Shown here piece after piece: positions 53,342 through 61,892 of a DNA stretch of 64,000 nt. This DNA is from Halomonas sp. JB37 (GTDB lineage Bacteria > Pseudomonadota > Gammaproteobacteria > Pseudomonadales > Halomonadaceae). Positions within the stretch are counted from its first letter, which is position 1; each line of letters starts with the position of its first letter. Location: assembly GCF_002332255.1 (NCBI RefSeq), contig NZ_NRGW01000001.1:2914001-2978000 (forward strand), written 5' to 3'. The notes below the pieces were generated by a model. The model saw only the letters and a program-made list of their open reading frames with translations, was not told where the DNA came from and made no database searches. Position numbers and translations under genes: made by a program.

Positions 53342-54338
53342 AAGCGCAACACCGTCAATGTATAAATTACGGTGCCTCATGGTACTTCGCCATCTGCCCG
53401 CTCATCACCTCAATAGGGCACTTGAAGTCGAAGCGCTTTCGGGGGCGCATGTCTAGCTCAAGCGCGATCTCATCCAGTTCTTGCTGATTATAGACTGATA
53501 GATCCGTTCCTTGGGGCTAGTGCTGCAGTATGAGACCATTGATATTTTCGTTGGCGCCTCTCTACCACGGACTATGTGGGTCACAAAAATAAATGGCAGC
53601 ATCGGTATGCTAGGTAATCTTGGCGTGCAGCGTCATTTCGCGCCCCTGGTCATACGTCATACTCTTCCGTACAGCCAAAGCATCCGGTTCAGCGCAGCGC
53701 TAAAGGCTTCCACGGCCGAAGTGGCGGTCGCATCGTTCATCTTCGCCAGGATCAGGTAACCGCTTTTCAGTTCTACAAGGATCCCGACAGCCTATGCGTT
53801 GCCCTTGCCTTTGATCAGGTCTCCTTCCCAATGCCCGGTAAATTCACGTTTTTCTACCTCGGGAGGACGGAGGTGGATGCTGACCATATCAGGAATCTGG
53901 TTGCGTCGATCAACTTGCCCACGTCGGGGCTTACGGGTGGATTTTCCTTGCCGCAAGCAGTGGGTCAGTTCCTTTCGCAGCTCACCGACGGCCAACACCT
54001 AGATAGCACTTTAGATCGTTTCACGGCAGACGTAGGCGTCTCGAAGGTCCGACGCAGCATGTAATGAATCAGGGCGAACCGAGGGCTACCCGGAAGCAGT
54101 TTGCGCCTTGGTCGACAACGGTCATGACGGCGTGTAACGTGCGGTACCGGCCATCGGACGATCCATTGCGCCGTATCTCTCGACTGATCGTCGCCGGGGA
54201 CCGCTCAAGCAGGGCTGCTACCTTCCTGATGCTCAAGCCTTGTGCGAGGCTGACTTGGATCGTCGCACGTTCTTCTATGCAAAGTTCATAATATGACATG
54301 GGGTCAACACCTTACCGGTTTGGTCAGGTGTTGCACTC
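53342..54338 (-). mobile_element. Degraded IS30-family insertion sequence
   Basis: The two ends carry inverted copies of GCAACACC (53346 to 53353) and GGTGTTGC (54327 to 54334). Between them, IS30 transposase pieces occur in shifted frames on the minus strand. About 1.0 kb, within the IS30 size range. No target duplication could be identified by eye. Confidence 0.75.
53367..54299 (-). pseudogene. IS30-family transposase remnant
   Basis: N-terminal piece (54069 to 54299): MSYYELCIEERATIQ then KVAALLERSPATISREIRRNG, the IS30 helix-turn-helix. Middle piece (53792 to 53998) in another frame: REFTGHWEGDLIKGKGN, the first Asp of the DDE triad. C-terminal piece (to 53367) again in the first frame: PRKRFDFKCPIEVM. 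Several frameshifts and a possible deletion make it inactive. It interrupts the peptide-ligase cluster, separating the two MurF-like genes. Confidence 0.85.
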
Positions 54339-54374
54339 AGAATCTGCTGCCAAGAGGTTATTGGTATCTCTGTA

Positions 54375-57300
54375 CTAGACTGAGGCAGCCTTAAAACGTA
54401 AAAAATCGTTTGTTTTTAGCCCACGTGTCCAGGTATCCGTGACCAGTTCGGTTACCTCAGCTTTTTCTGGCCCTTTCCGCATCAGCGCAAGCAGTTCATC
54501 CAACGTCGCTTGTACACAGAACAGCACAGCTTCAACTGTTCCATCCGAGCGATTACGAACGAAGCCGTGTACGCCACGAGCACGAGCCTCTTGCTGAAGC
54601 CAAACTAAATAGCCAACACCTTGCACCTTACCACTAACCACAACACGGGTAGACGTTGGAGTTTGCTTATCAGCGCTTTCCTGAATTTTTGCTCGGATTG
54701 CATCCAGTCGCACTTGATCGTCTTCCTCGCAGTACGCCCGCAAAGTATCCCAATCAAGGTATAGGCCAAGACCTGCGCCATCCTGATTAGGTAAGACATT
54801 CGACTGATCAACCCATTTCAAAGGGTTGGTCACAATATGAGCTTCAATATTATGTCTAGGACCACTTGTAATATAATTAAACTTTGGCAAGGCCTGAGCA
54901 AGAGATAGAAGCGCTCGCGATGTCAAATCACTACAACCAACCATTCCTCCAATATATACATGAACTTTCTGATCAAATTGGTTAGCAGCGTCTCCAATTT
55001 CAAGTGCTTTTAATAAGCCACCGCATTTCTGTACTTTTATATTGATTCCACGACATCCACCTTGCTTCTGCAACTCGCGTAAATCGCTTTCATCCCAAAG
55101 ACTTTCGTCAGCCATTAGCACTAAATCAAGATCCATCCCTGATATCTTATCATTAGCTAGCTTTTGAAACTCACACATCTCAGCAGAAAACCGTTTCGCA
55201 ACAGGTTGCTCCAGAATAACCGTTCCTCGAATATCACCTGCACGCGCACTGTCCACGATGGCGTTAATCAGGCTAGGGACTCCTTCTGGAGAGTAGGCCT
55301 CATTCATATCTAGCCAAGCCACCTTATCCTGTCCCATCTCCCTGGCAACGGTGGTAACATCGCGCAAGAATTCTAAATTCAAATGAGTATCAAAAGCTCC
55401 TTTAGCCCGGCAAACCGGATATCGCTTAAGGTGTCTTCTAATTGACTTCAGTAATCGCAACCCGCCCTCTGATATTTCAGATATTGTAGCCGCTGATACA
55501 CCAACTGGATCGCGCTGCTGACCCAATAACTCAGCCACCGTCATATTATGAAGGCGTGCTACCCCATCAAGCAGCATAATGTCAATACCTGCCAGTGACG
55601 CCCGGTATGGCTTTGTATTTCTAGTTGGCTCACCAAGCTTTAATGCCAGCTTTTCCAACTTTTGCATAATAAGTCGAACGTCAGCCAGTGATGCTTCAGG
55701 TGATGCTTTAGATATATGGGCCCCTATTAACTGCTCACGCGCCTGATTATAGAATTTACGCGCCGAAGCAATTGAGTCCCCGGTGAGCGCAAGCGACCTT
55801 GGGGAAGCTTCACCCAGACCGACCACACCATCAAGCTGCATCACCAAAATATAATTCGAAGAGACCTTTATCGTATGACGTGACGTTTTAAATCCACTTT
55901 TGAGAGGAATCCGACACAGTAGTGGTTCAAAATCAGTAATCACTGCAACATCAGCCGCCTGCTCTGGAGTTGCAAAGATCGATTTGGACTTTTTCGGGGC
56001 TGGAAGACCTGCCTCTGTTTCGATCACCCAGTTATTACCTACTTTCTGCCGTGCGGAGCGTGGTGCAAGGGCAGGCAGTAGTCGTTCAAGCTTGAGTCCT
56101 CCCGACCCTTTAATAACAATAAGGTCACCATTTTCAACCAACCCTCTGACTTTTTTAACCAAATCATCGGTAGTCTTAATGAGATGTACTTCAACTTTAT
56201 CTTTCAGCATCGGCGCCATTAGTGCGGCCATTGGGCCGACAAGAATTGCCACATCGATGCCTGCCTCCAGAACATCCTGCACAAGGGACTCGTGCATTTG
56301 CGGAGCATCATCACCTAACTCCATCATGTCACCAAAGACAAGCACCTTGCGCTTGGGGCTACGAAGCTGGACTAGCTCTAAAAGTGCGCGTACGGAATCC
56401 GGCGCAGAATTCTGCGCATCATCGATAATTTCTACCGTTTTTTTACTATTCTGCACGTTAACTTTTAGGCGTTCCCCCCGTCGTGGGCCTCGCTCTAAAG
56501 TTGATATATTTTCAGCAATATCGAGAAGGTCAAGCCCCAGGGCATGTGCCCCTGCCATAGTGAACATGGCAGCATCGACAAACTGCCGCCCTGCAGCAGG
56601 AACCCTTACCGAAATGGGCTTGCCATCAACCAACATTCGAACTTTCGTTTCTAGCGCACCTAGTTCGGCACCTATTAGTTGCACTGTATCGACTTTACGC
56701 TGACCGACGGTGATTAGAGTCTCGATACTTTTTTGAGCAATAAGACTCTCATTAGCCTCATCGAAATCCAAAACACTTCTTCCTACGATAGCAACTCGGT
56801 CACCAACTAGGTAATCAAACATCGCAACTTTATCACGCAAAATATCATAGCGAGAAGGATATTTGGCTCCATGCGAGTGGCCAATCACCGTGACCATTCC
56901 TATATGTGGTTTTACATGTGTAGCCTTCTTGGGAACACTATTTGGTTTCGTGCTGCAAACCTCAATAAGAGAATACTGAACGTCTTCAGGCATTGATGCG
57001 AGAGTCATCAAGACGCCGTCAGTTTCATTATAATTGCCACGCGTCGCATAAATATCGCCGCAGTACGACAATGCGTGATTCATCATATCTTTGGTAGTTG
57101 TCTTGCCTACACTACCAGTTATCCCAAAGATTTTTCCTTGATAACGTGAGCGCGCACTATCAGCCAGCTTTTTCGCCGCAGCCACAACATTATTGACTTG
57201 TACGACAGGAGCATCAGTTGGAAAAATAGAACGATCCAACGAAGTCAAGACCATAGATGCTCCACGCTCCAAAGCCTTATTAATATAGTCTCGATTTTCC

Positions 57301-57497
57301 ATTTTCACGTTACCAATTTTCGATCCTCTTGGAATATAAAGAGAACCGCGGCTACAGTGCCTAACGTCTATATCGACACGTTCAATAATAGCTTCAGCAA
57401 GTGCAGCATTTGGCTTCTTAACCAAGTCAAGTTCATCAGCAATAGTATTAAAAGTCCAAGCTTTAAATCTACGATTCACTGTCATAAGAGGCACCAT
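54375..57497 (-). CDS. MurF-like ligase, dipeptide-epimerase-like and acylphosphatase-like triple fusion (1040 aa)
   Basis: Three enzymes in one chain. MurF-like part (1 to about 500): P-loop GITGSVGKTTTKDM, VIGHSHGAKYP, DDAQNSAPDSVRALL and VFGDMMELG. Enolase-superfamily part (about 530 to 930) is closest to L-Ala-D/L-Glu type dipeptide epimerases. It has VVGLGEASPR, LDMNEAYSPEG, LEQPV, LMADESLWDESDL and NIKVQKCGG, which supply the three metal ligands and the second base Lys. The first KxK motif reads RAK. Acylphosphatase-like part (last 90): VQGVGYLVW has Leu in place of the catalytic Arg, while FVRNRSDG keeps Asn. A ligase fused to an epimerase suggests production of a peptide with an inverted residue (inference). 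ATG at 57497 has GAG upstream. Confidence 0.85.
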   Translation of the reverse strand: MVPLMTVNRRFKAWTFNTIADELDLVKKPNAALAEAIIERVDIDVRHCSRGSLYIPRGSKIGNVKMENRDYINKALERGASMVLTSLDRSIFPTDAPVVQVNNVVAAAKKLADSARSRYQGKIFGITGSVGKTTTKDMMNHALSYCGDIYATRGNYNETDGVLMTLASMPEDVQYSLIEVCSTKPNSVPKKATHVKPHIGMVTVIGHSHGAKYPSRYDILRDKVAMFDYLVGDRVAIVGRSVLDFDEANESLIAQKSIETLITVGQRKVDTVQLIGAELGALETKVRMLVDGKPISVRVPAAGRQFVDAAMFTMAGAHALGLDLLDIAENISTLERGPRRGERLKVNVQNSKKTVEIIDDAQNSAPDSVRALLELVQLRSPKRKVLVFGDMMELGDDAPQMHESLVQDVLEAGIDVAILVGPMAALMAPMLKDKVEVHLIKTTDDLVKKVRGLVENGDLIVIKGSGGLKLERLLPALAPRSARQKVGNNWVIETEAGLPAPKKSKSIFATPEQAADVAVITDFEPLLCRIPLKSGFKTSRHTIKVSSNYILVMQLDGVVGLGEASPRSLALTGDSIASARKFYNQAREQLIGAHISKASPEASLADVRLIMQKLEKLALKLGEPTRNTKPYRASLAGIDIMLLDGVARLHNMTVAELLGQQRDPVGVSAATISEISEGGLRLLKSIRRHLKRYPVCRAKGAFDTHLNLEFLRDVTTVAREMGQDKVAWLDMNEAYSPEGVPSLINAIVDSARAGDIRGTVILEQPVAKRFSAEMCEFQKLANDKISGMDLDLVLMADESLWDESDLRELQKQGGCRGINIKVQKCGGLLKALEIGDAANQFDQKVHVYIGGMVGCSDLTSRALLSLAQALPKFNYITSGPRHNIEAHIVTNPLKWVDQSNVLPNQDGAGLGLYLDWDTLRAYCEEDDQVRLDAIRAKIQESADKQTPTSTRVVVSGKVQGVGYLVWLQQEARARGVHGFVRNRSDGTVEAVLFCVQATLDELLALMRKGPEKAEVTELVTDTWTRGLKTNDFLRFKAASV

Positions 57498-57630
57498 TTT
57501 TCACTCTAAAAATCTACGCTAGATTATTTACTGTCATAAAAATATAAATGAGTTATCGAAAGATTATTTTTCATAAGCTACTACTTCAGTATTTCAACAA
57601 TAAAATACTGCTAAGAAGGCAGATAATGAA

Positions 57631-58341
57631 CTAGAAGATCTTTTCAATTATTTCGATCATTGAGCTATCTCTTTCAGCCTTATTTGCTGTATTTAATACA
57701 ACAGCAAACACTGTCTTTTCATCCCGATGAACCACTGTAGCCAGATTACGGCGCAAACCAGCGGTCGTGCCGGTTTTCATTCCGAGCACTCCAGAAACGG
57801 TAGACAGTAGCTCGTTGGTGTTACGACGAGTTTTTCCATTAAAAACAAACGAGCCAATCGAAAAAAAACTGCGATACGCAGGATAGTCTTGCCACAGGCG
57901 TCTAGCCAATAGTGCCATGTCACGAGCAGTCGTTGTACCTTTACCTATGCCGGAAGGGCTGGCAAATTGGGTGTTCTGCAGCCCAAGCTTGACGGCCTCT
58001 TCATTTAGTTTTGAGACGAAATCATCAGCACCAAAATGATGAGCTATTGTAACTGCTGCATCATTAGCCGAGGGCAAAATCATGCCCAACACTAAGTCAG
58101 CTACAGAAACTGATTGGCCTTCTTTTAACCCCATATTGGTTTGCGGCACCCGCCCTGGGACTCGCTTGACTACAGCGGCATTAGGCACCGTTATCATTGT
58201 AGATAAAGGTAGGGTGCGGAAGACCAAATAAAGCACCATCATCTTGGTTAATGAGGCTGGGTTGAACTGCGCGTCAGCATGTTCAGCCAACAGCACATTT
58301 CCCTCTTGATCCGTTACTAGCCGTGCGACTTCGTTTGTCAA
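57631..58341 (-). CDS. D-alanyl-D-alanine carboxypeptidase-like protein without signal peptide
   Basis: 236-residue serine peptidase of the penicillin-binding DacA type (S11 family). Seen: SLTK box (ASLTKMMVLY, near residue 30), SxN in PSANDAAV, and KTG box in GMKTGTTAG. The protein begins almost directly at the catalytic domain with no signal peptide and lacks the C-terminal anchor domain; DacA is usually about 400 residues. The start is a TTG with AGGA 11 bases upstream; no other start is available in frame. It follows ddl by 17 bases. If it stays in the cytoplasm it might trim or transfer a peptide made by the neighbouring ligases. This is untested. Confidence 0.8.
   Translation of the reverse strand: MTNEVARLVTDQEGNVLLAEHADAQFNPASLTKMMVLYLVFRTLPLSTMITVPNAAVVKRVPGRVPQTNMGLKEGQSVSVADLVLGMILPSANDAAVTIAHHFGADDFVSKLNEEAVKLGLQNTQFASPSGIGKGTTTARDMALLARRLWQDYPAYRSFFSIGSFVFNGKTRRNTNELLSTVSGVLGMKTGTTAGLRRNLATVVHRDEKTVFAVVLNTANKAERDSSMIEIIEKIF
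57640..57930. repeat. Duplicated carboxypeptidase segment, copy 2
   Basis: Partner of the repeat at 52350 to 52640. Here the segment belongs to the intact carboxypeptidase gene. The acylphosphatase-coding ends of the two MurF-like genes (about 50501 to 50760 and 54375 to 54640) are a second pair of the same duplication. Confidence 0.75.
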
Positions 58342-58358
58342 AATAAGCTTTCCTAATG

Positions 58359-59273
58359 CTAGCGATTTAACGAGGCATCTTCGATTAACCCTGCCACCAG
58401 TTGTGAAAAGGAAATTCCCCGCATCTGGGCAATTTCAGGCAGAAGAGAGGTTTGAGTCATGCCTGGCTGGGTATTCACCTCAAGCCAAATTAATTCATTG
58501 CGTTCTGGGTCAAAGCGATAGTCTGACCGACTCGCGCCTCGGCAGCCAAGTGCACGGTGCGCAGCCAGCGACAAGTCAAGTATGCGCTGCTCAACTTCCG
58601 GAGGTAATTCAGCTGGGCATATATGGCGAGACCCACCGGCGACATATTTGGATTCATAATCGTAGAAATCTTGACCCTGAGTAAAGATTTCAGAGATACC
58701 AAGGGCACCATCATCCAGCACTGCGCAGGTTAACTCTCGACCAGGCACAAAGCGCTCAACCATTAGCTTTTCGCCAAAACGAGCAATATCGGGCGAAAGA
58801 CTTGGGGCTTCGTCTCCCTCATATACGGCGGTTATCCCGAAAGATGAACCTTCAGCGATGGGCTTGACAATATAAGGCGGGGCCATGACATGGTCAGCCG
58901 AAATTTCCTCTGGCGTAGCTAAAACGTGTTCCGCCACTGGAATCCCATTGGCAGCAGCAACATGTTTGGCATTAACCTTATGCATCGCTAACGCCGAGGC
59001 AAGCACACCTGAGTGGGTATAAGGAATGTGCAGCAGCTCTAGAAGCCCCTGAATTATGCCGTCTTCACCACCCGGCCCGTGCAGCGCATTGAAAACCTTA
59101 TCAGGGCGGATCTGCATGAGACGCTCGGCAATATCATCTTGAACATCAACACGTTCGACAAGATAGCCAGCCTCTTCCAAGCCAAGTGCGCAAGCCTCTC
59201 CTGTCCTAAGGCTAACATCACGTTCGGAGGAAAGCCCGCCCATTAGTACTGCGACCAAAGGTTTGCGTGTCAT
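58359..59273 (-). CDS. ddl: D-alanine-D-alanine ligase, alphaproteobacterial type
   Basis: ATP-grasp enzyme making D-Ala-D-Ala or a related dipeptide. Seen: VLMGGLSSERDVSLRTG, HGPGGEDG, IPYTHSGVLASALAM, IVKPIAEGSSFGI, the omega-loop YDYESKY with the Tyr that favours D-Ala, and LEVNTQPGM (metal ligands). The phrases IPYTHSGVLASALAM and YVAGGSRH match the Ddl of alphaproteobacteria more than the usual gammaproteobacterial form, suggesting transfer (from memory of families). The usual Arg after HG (HGRGGEDG) is Pro here. It sits beside the leaderless carboxypeptidase, so it probably serves the local peptide pathway rather than peptidoglycan alone. AGGA site before ATG 59273. Confidence 0.9.
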   Translation of the reverse strand: MTRKPLVAVLMGGLSSERDVSLRTGEACALGLEEAGYLVERVDVQDDIAERLMQIRPDKVFNALHGPGGEDGIIQGLLELLHIPYTHSGVLASALAMHKVNAKHVAAANGIPVAEHVLATPEEISADHVMAPPYIVKPIAEGSSFGITAVYEGDEAPSLSPDIARFGEKLMVERFVPGRELTCAVLDDGALGISEIFTQGQDFYDYESKYVAGGSRHICPAELPPEVEQRILDLSLAAHRALGCRGASRSDYRFDPERNELIWLEVNTQPGMTQTSLLPEIAQMRGISFSQLVAGLIEDASLNR

Positions 59274-59606
59274 ATCAAAGAAGTCCTGTCGTTAATTTCA
59301 GTAACGCCAAAGTGGGTATTAGCATAACAGGCCAAGGCTTGAACCACTTACAGCATGGGCGATTCCCCTCTAACGGGGTCAACCACTGGCATTAAAAAGT
59401 GTTCAGCCATATTGGCCAAGTAATATTATTAACAGTCCGGCCAGGAAGGTGAACGAGCACTTATTATTGAGAAACCGCAACATGTACCCGACCGGAAGGA
59501 ACCTAAAATCTTTCACCAACTTATGTCAAATTTTTATTAAATTATCAACTTCGACAAAGTCCGTGGAAAAACAGCAACTTGCCTACTATTAGCATAAACA
59601 GCCAAA
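59274..59606. other. 333-base gap between ddl and an ATP-grasp gene
   Basis: AT-rich, with no gene that I can support on either strand. A small hairpin CCCC-TCTAA-CGGGG-like segment lies near 59372. TTATGCTAAT (minus strand, near 59320) could be a -10 for ddl, but no good -35 is seen. Possibly the promoter of ddl and following genes. Confidence 0.35.
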
Positions 59607-60608
59607 TCAAATAGAGGCAGCCGCATGCTTCCATATTTGTTGTGCAATATTGCTTTGCTTCCCTTCGCCTGGGTAGTGATAGACTGCAATATTAGGGTCG
59701 CATGAAACATCGAGTACATACGGCACAGCATCATTACCTTTTGAGCTAATCACCACATCAACACTGGCAACTTCTAACCCTGGAATGCTAGCTACTGCTT
59801 GTATTGCAAGCTTTTCAAGCGTTGGTGTTAAATCGTTAGTAGCATCAACAAATTCTGCCCCTGCAGCCAATGCAAGGCTACTTCTTACTTCAAAGGAATC
59901 ACCCTCAGGCAAGATACTGTCAACGGTTAATCCGCGTTTCTGCATGTTGGATTCAGTGTTTCGTCCAAACCGGATAGGCTTGTTTCGGTAGCAAGGGTTA
60001 AGGTCACGGGCTTGGTTTTTTATTTCTATTAATTCTTGAATTGTAGAATTTCCATCACCGACCAGGGTAGCCGGTCGTCTGGATAGGGCTGCAACTACTT
60101 TATCGCCTACCACCATAACTCTGTATACGGAGCCTTCGATATGCTCCTCAGTCAAGACGCTACTCCGCACTTCAAAGCATTTTTCCAACTCACGCTCTAG
60201 GCGTCTTTCCGTCGAAACCTTGCCTACATTAACACTTTTCCCAGCAGTGCTAGTAGACCATAGGCTTAAAGTGCCACCGAAAGCTTTTCTTGCTCGCTTT
60301 GCCGCATTCAAGCTTTTTACAATGCGAGCCTTGGGAACATTAACACCAGCATGCTTCAGCAGTTTCCTAAGCAACACTCTTCTATCAGTGACTGAGTTAG
60401 CGGCATAGGAGTCAGCGCCTCTTACGTCATGAAAAAGGATTTTTTTTCCTGCTTTCTCGCACAGGAAAACATACTTAGAAATCCACGTTACCGTAGCTTC
60501 ATCCAATTCAGCTTCATAAGCTATTAACTGGGGACCGACACCGTATCTGCCCATCTTCTCAATGATGGCTTCAGATGAAATATCGAGCGAGCTAGCTTCA
60601 GTAAACAT
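59607..60608 (-). CDS. Divergent CphA-like ATP-grasp protein, catalytic residues altered
   Basis: 333 residues aligned with the cyanophycin-synthetase/glutathione-synthase ATP-grasp core: LLKHAGVNVPKARIV, LTEEHIEGSVYRVMVVGDKV, TLVGDGNSTIQELIEIKN. However, the ATP-binding Lys strand usually reading VVKP is LSLWST, and the metal-binding end is DVSCDPNIA instead of E-V-N. The enzyme may be inactive, or use a different chemistry, or serve as partner of an active ligase. No acylphosphatase domain. AAAGGGA site before ATG 60608. AT-rich relative to the capsule operon. Confidence 0.75.
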   Translation of the reverse strand: MFTEASSLDISSEAIIEKMGRYGVGPQLIAYEAELDEATVTWISKYVFLCEKAGKKILFHDVRGADSYAANSVTDRRVLLRKLLKHAGVNVPKARIVKSLNAAKRARKAFGGTLSLWSTSTAGKSVNVGKVSTERRLERELEKCFEVRSSVLTEEHIEGSVYRVMVVGDKVVAALSRRPATLVGDGNSTIQELIEIKNQARDLNPCYRNKPIRFGRNTESNMQKRGLTVDSILPEGDSFEVRSSLALAAGAEFVDATNDLTPTLEKLAIQAVASIPGLEVASVDVVISSKGNDAVPYVLDVSCDPNIAVYHYPGEGKQSNIAQQIWKHAAASI

Positions 60609-60622
60609 AAAAGTCCCTTTAG

Positions 60623-60671
60623 TTAAGGTTTAAGGTTTAAGGTTTAAGGTTTAAAATTTAAGGCTTAAGCT
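60623..60671. repeat. Seven-base tandem repeat (TTAAGGT)n
   Basis: Four perfect TTAAGGT units (60623 to 60650) followed by TTAAAAT, TTAAGGC and TTAAGCT fill most of the 69-base gap between two ATP-grasp genes. It lies just upstream of the ribosome site of the downstream gene. Confidence 0.9.
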
Positions 60672-60677
60672 TAAAAT

Positions 60678-61892
60678 TCAAAAAACATCTATTGACATTG
60701 GCCTGACTGAAACGCCATGACCACAAGATAACGAATTCAAGAAACTGCTAACTTCGCTAGTACCTCCTTTTAAAATAAAATCCATCTGGCCTTTAATGGC
60801 ATCAGATGCTTGCCATTCCAGAACCAACCCTGAATTTTTAGTGCTATAGAATTTGTCAACTTCTTCTTTAAATTTATCACAGTCGACTAAGCCTTTAGCT
60901 TTACAAGGAGTCGTCACCGATCTATTGAAAAAAGCCATGTTTTTTTGCGCAGCAAATTTAACATAAGAAACCTCGTTTTCAACAATGCTACTAGCTATTT
61001 TCTTAGCCAAACGTGCTGATGGGAAAAGAACATTATGAAGATGCAGCCTTTCACTCACCTCAACGATGCAGCATTGCTGCTCTGACACATCCCCAGCTGT
61101 ATTGTCAACCACAATATCAATACATAGGGTACGTACTCCTGGTAGTGCATCCATAACTTTTTCGGCAACACGTTGGTATCTATGAGGCATTTTTAACAAA
61201 TTGTAACCATCATATCCAGTATTTTCTGGCTTCGATAATGCACACACCACGCTACCATGAACAACTATTAATCTTACTTTGTTACCCGGCACATGCTGTT
61301 CTACTAGGAATCTGTGTTTTTCATTTTTTAATTCGATTCCATCCTCTGTAGTGACCGTAGGAAGCAGACCCGTTATTGCATACGCTGAGTTTTTGTAATC
61401 AGCTTGCGGTGAAAACATTCTTTCATCCACCACGCGAAGGCGCTTAATTACAGCATCAAATTCTTGGGCGTTGTTAACAACAACCCCCCTTTCTCCTAAC
61501 TCCTGCGCCATCGCCTCTTTGATAACGACGGGGTAACCAATTCTGCGAATATACTTCACTACTTCTAGCTTTGACTCATAAGAAAAAGTGGCTCCTTCAG
61601 GCACCTTCATTCCATGCTTTTGAAGGAGCGCCCTCCTTACTCGCCGATCTGAAAGAAAAGTAACGCCTGCTAGCGAGGAACTTCCTGGCACACCATGAGT
61701 AAAGCCTACGGAGCTGATAGGCCCTGATGGTAAATATCCCACAACCATTTGTCTTGGTAGCAGCTGCAATGGCAGCCTTATTTTAAGTAACGCTTCCGTT
61801 ATTAACACACCATCTATGAGCTCAGATGGAAAGTCAGCATAGGTACCCTCATATCTTTTTTCGGGTATTAATTTTTCATATAAATGTTTCAT
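60678..61892 (-). CDS. Divergent ATP-grasp protein with acylphosphatase-like tail
   Basis: 404 residues. ATP-grasp-like core: LLQKHGMKVPEGATF, GYPVVIKEAMAQELGERGVV (Lys kept), LVEQHVPGNKVRLIVVHGSVV and IVEVSERLHLHN. The last of these has Ser in the position of the metal-binding Asn. The CphA-type VGDG segment is missing. The last 85 residues (CKAKGLVDCDKFKEEVDKFY, then LKGGTSEVSSFLNSL) align in spacing with the acylphosphatase domains of its neighbours but lack both catalytic residues. Start at 61892 overlaps the upstream stop as ATGA. Possibly a non-catalytic partner or a specialised ligase. Confidence 0.7.
   Translation of the reverse strand: MKHLYEKLIPEKRYEGTYADFPSELIDGVLITEALLKIRLPLQLLPRQMVVGYLPSGPISSVGFTHGVPGSSSLAGVTFLSDRRVRRALLQKHGMKVPEGATFSYESKLEVVKYIRRIGYPVVIKEAMAQELGERGVVVNNAQEFDAVIKRLRVVDERMFSPQADYKNSAYAITGLLPTVTTEDGIELKNEKHRFLVEQHVPGNKVRLIVVHGSVVCALSKPENTGYDGYNLLKMPHRYQRVAEKVMDALPGVRTLCIDIVVDNTAGDVSEQQCCIVEVSERLHLHNVLFPSARLAKKIASSIVENEVSYVKFAAQKNMAFFNRSVTTPCKAKGLVDCDKFKEEVDKFYSTKNSGLVLEWQASDAIKGQMDFILKGGTSEVSSFLNSLSCGHGVSVRPMSIDVF

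Noticed and set aside
50501-57497. The MurF-like genes as the housekeeping murF
   Set aside because: They are fused to other domains, duplicated, and away from murE, mraY and murD, so a paralogue role is more likely.
59537-59734. Minus-strand 65-codon open frame overlapping the end of the divergent ATP-grasp gene
   Set aside because: It is an out-of-frame shadow of the longer, family-supported gene, without a ribosome site.
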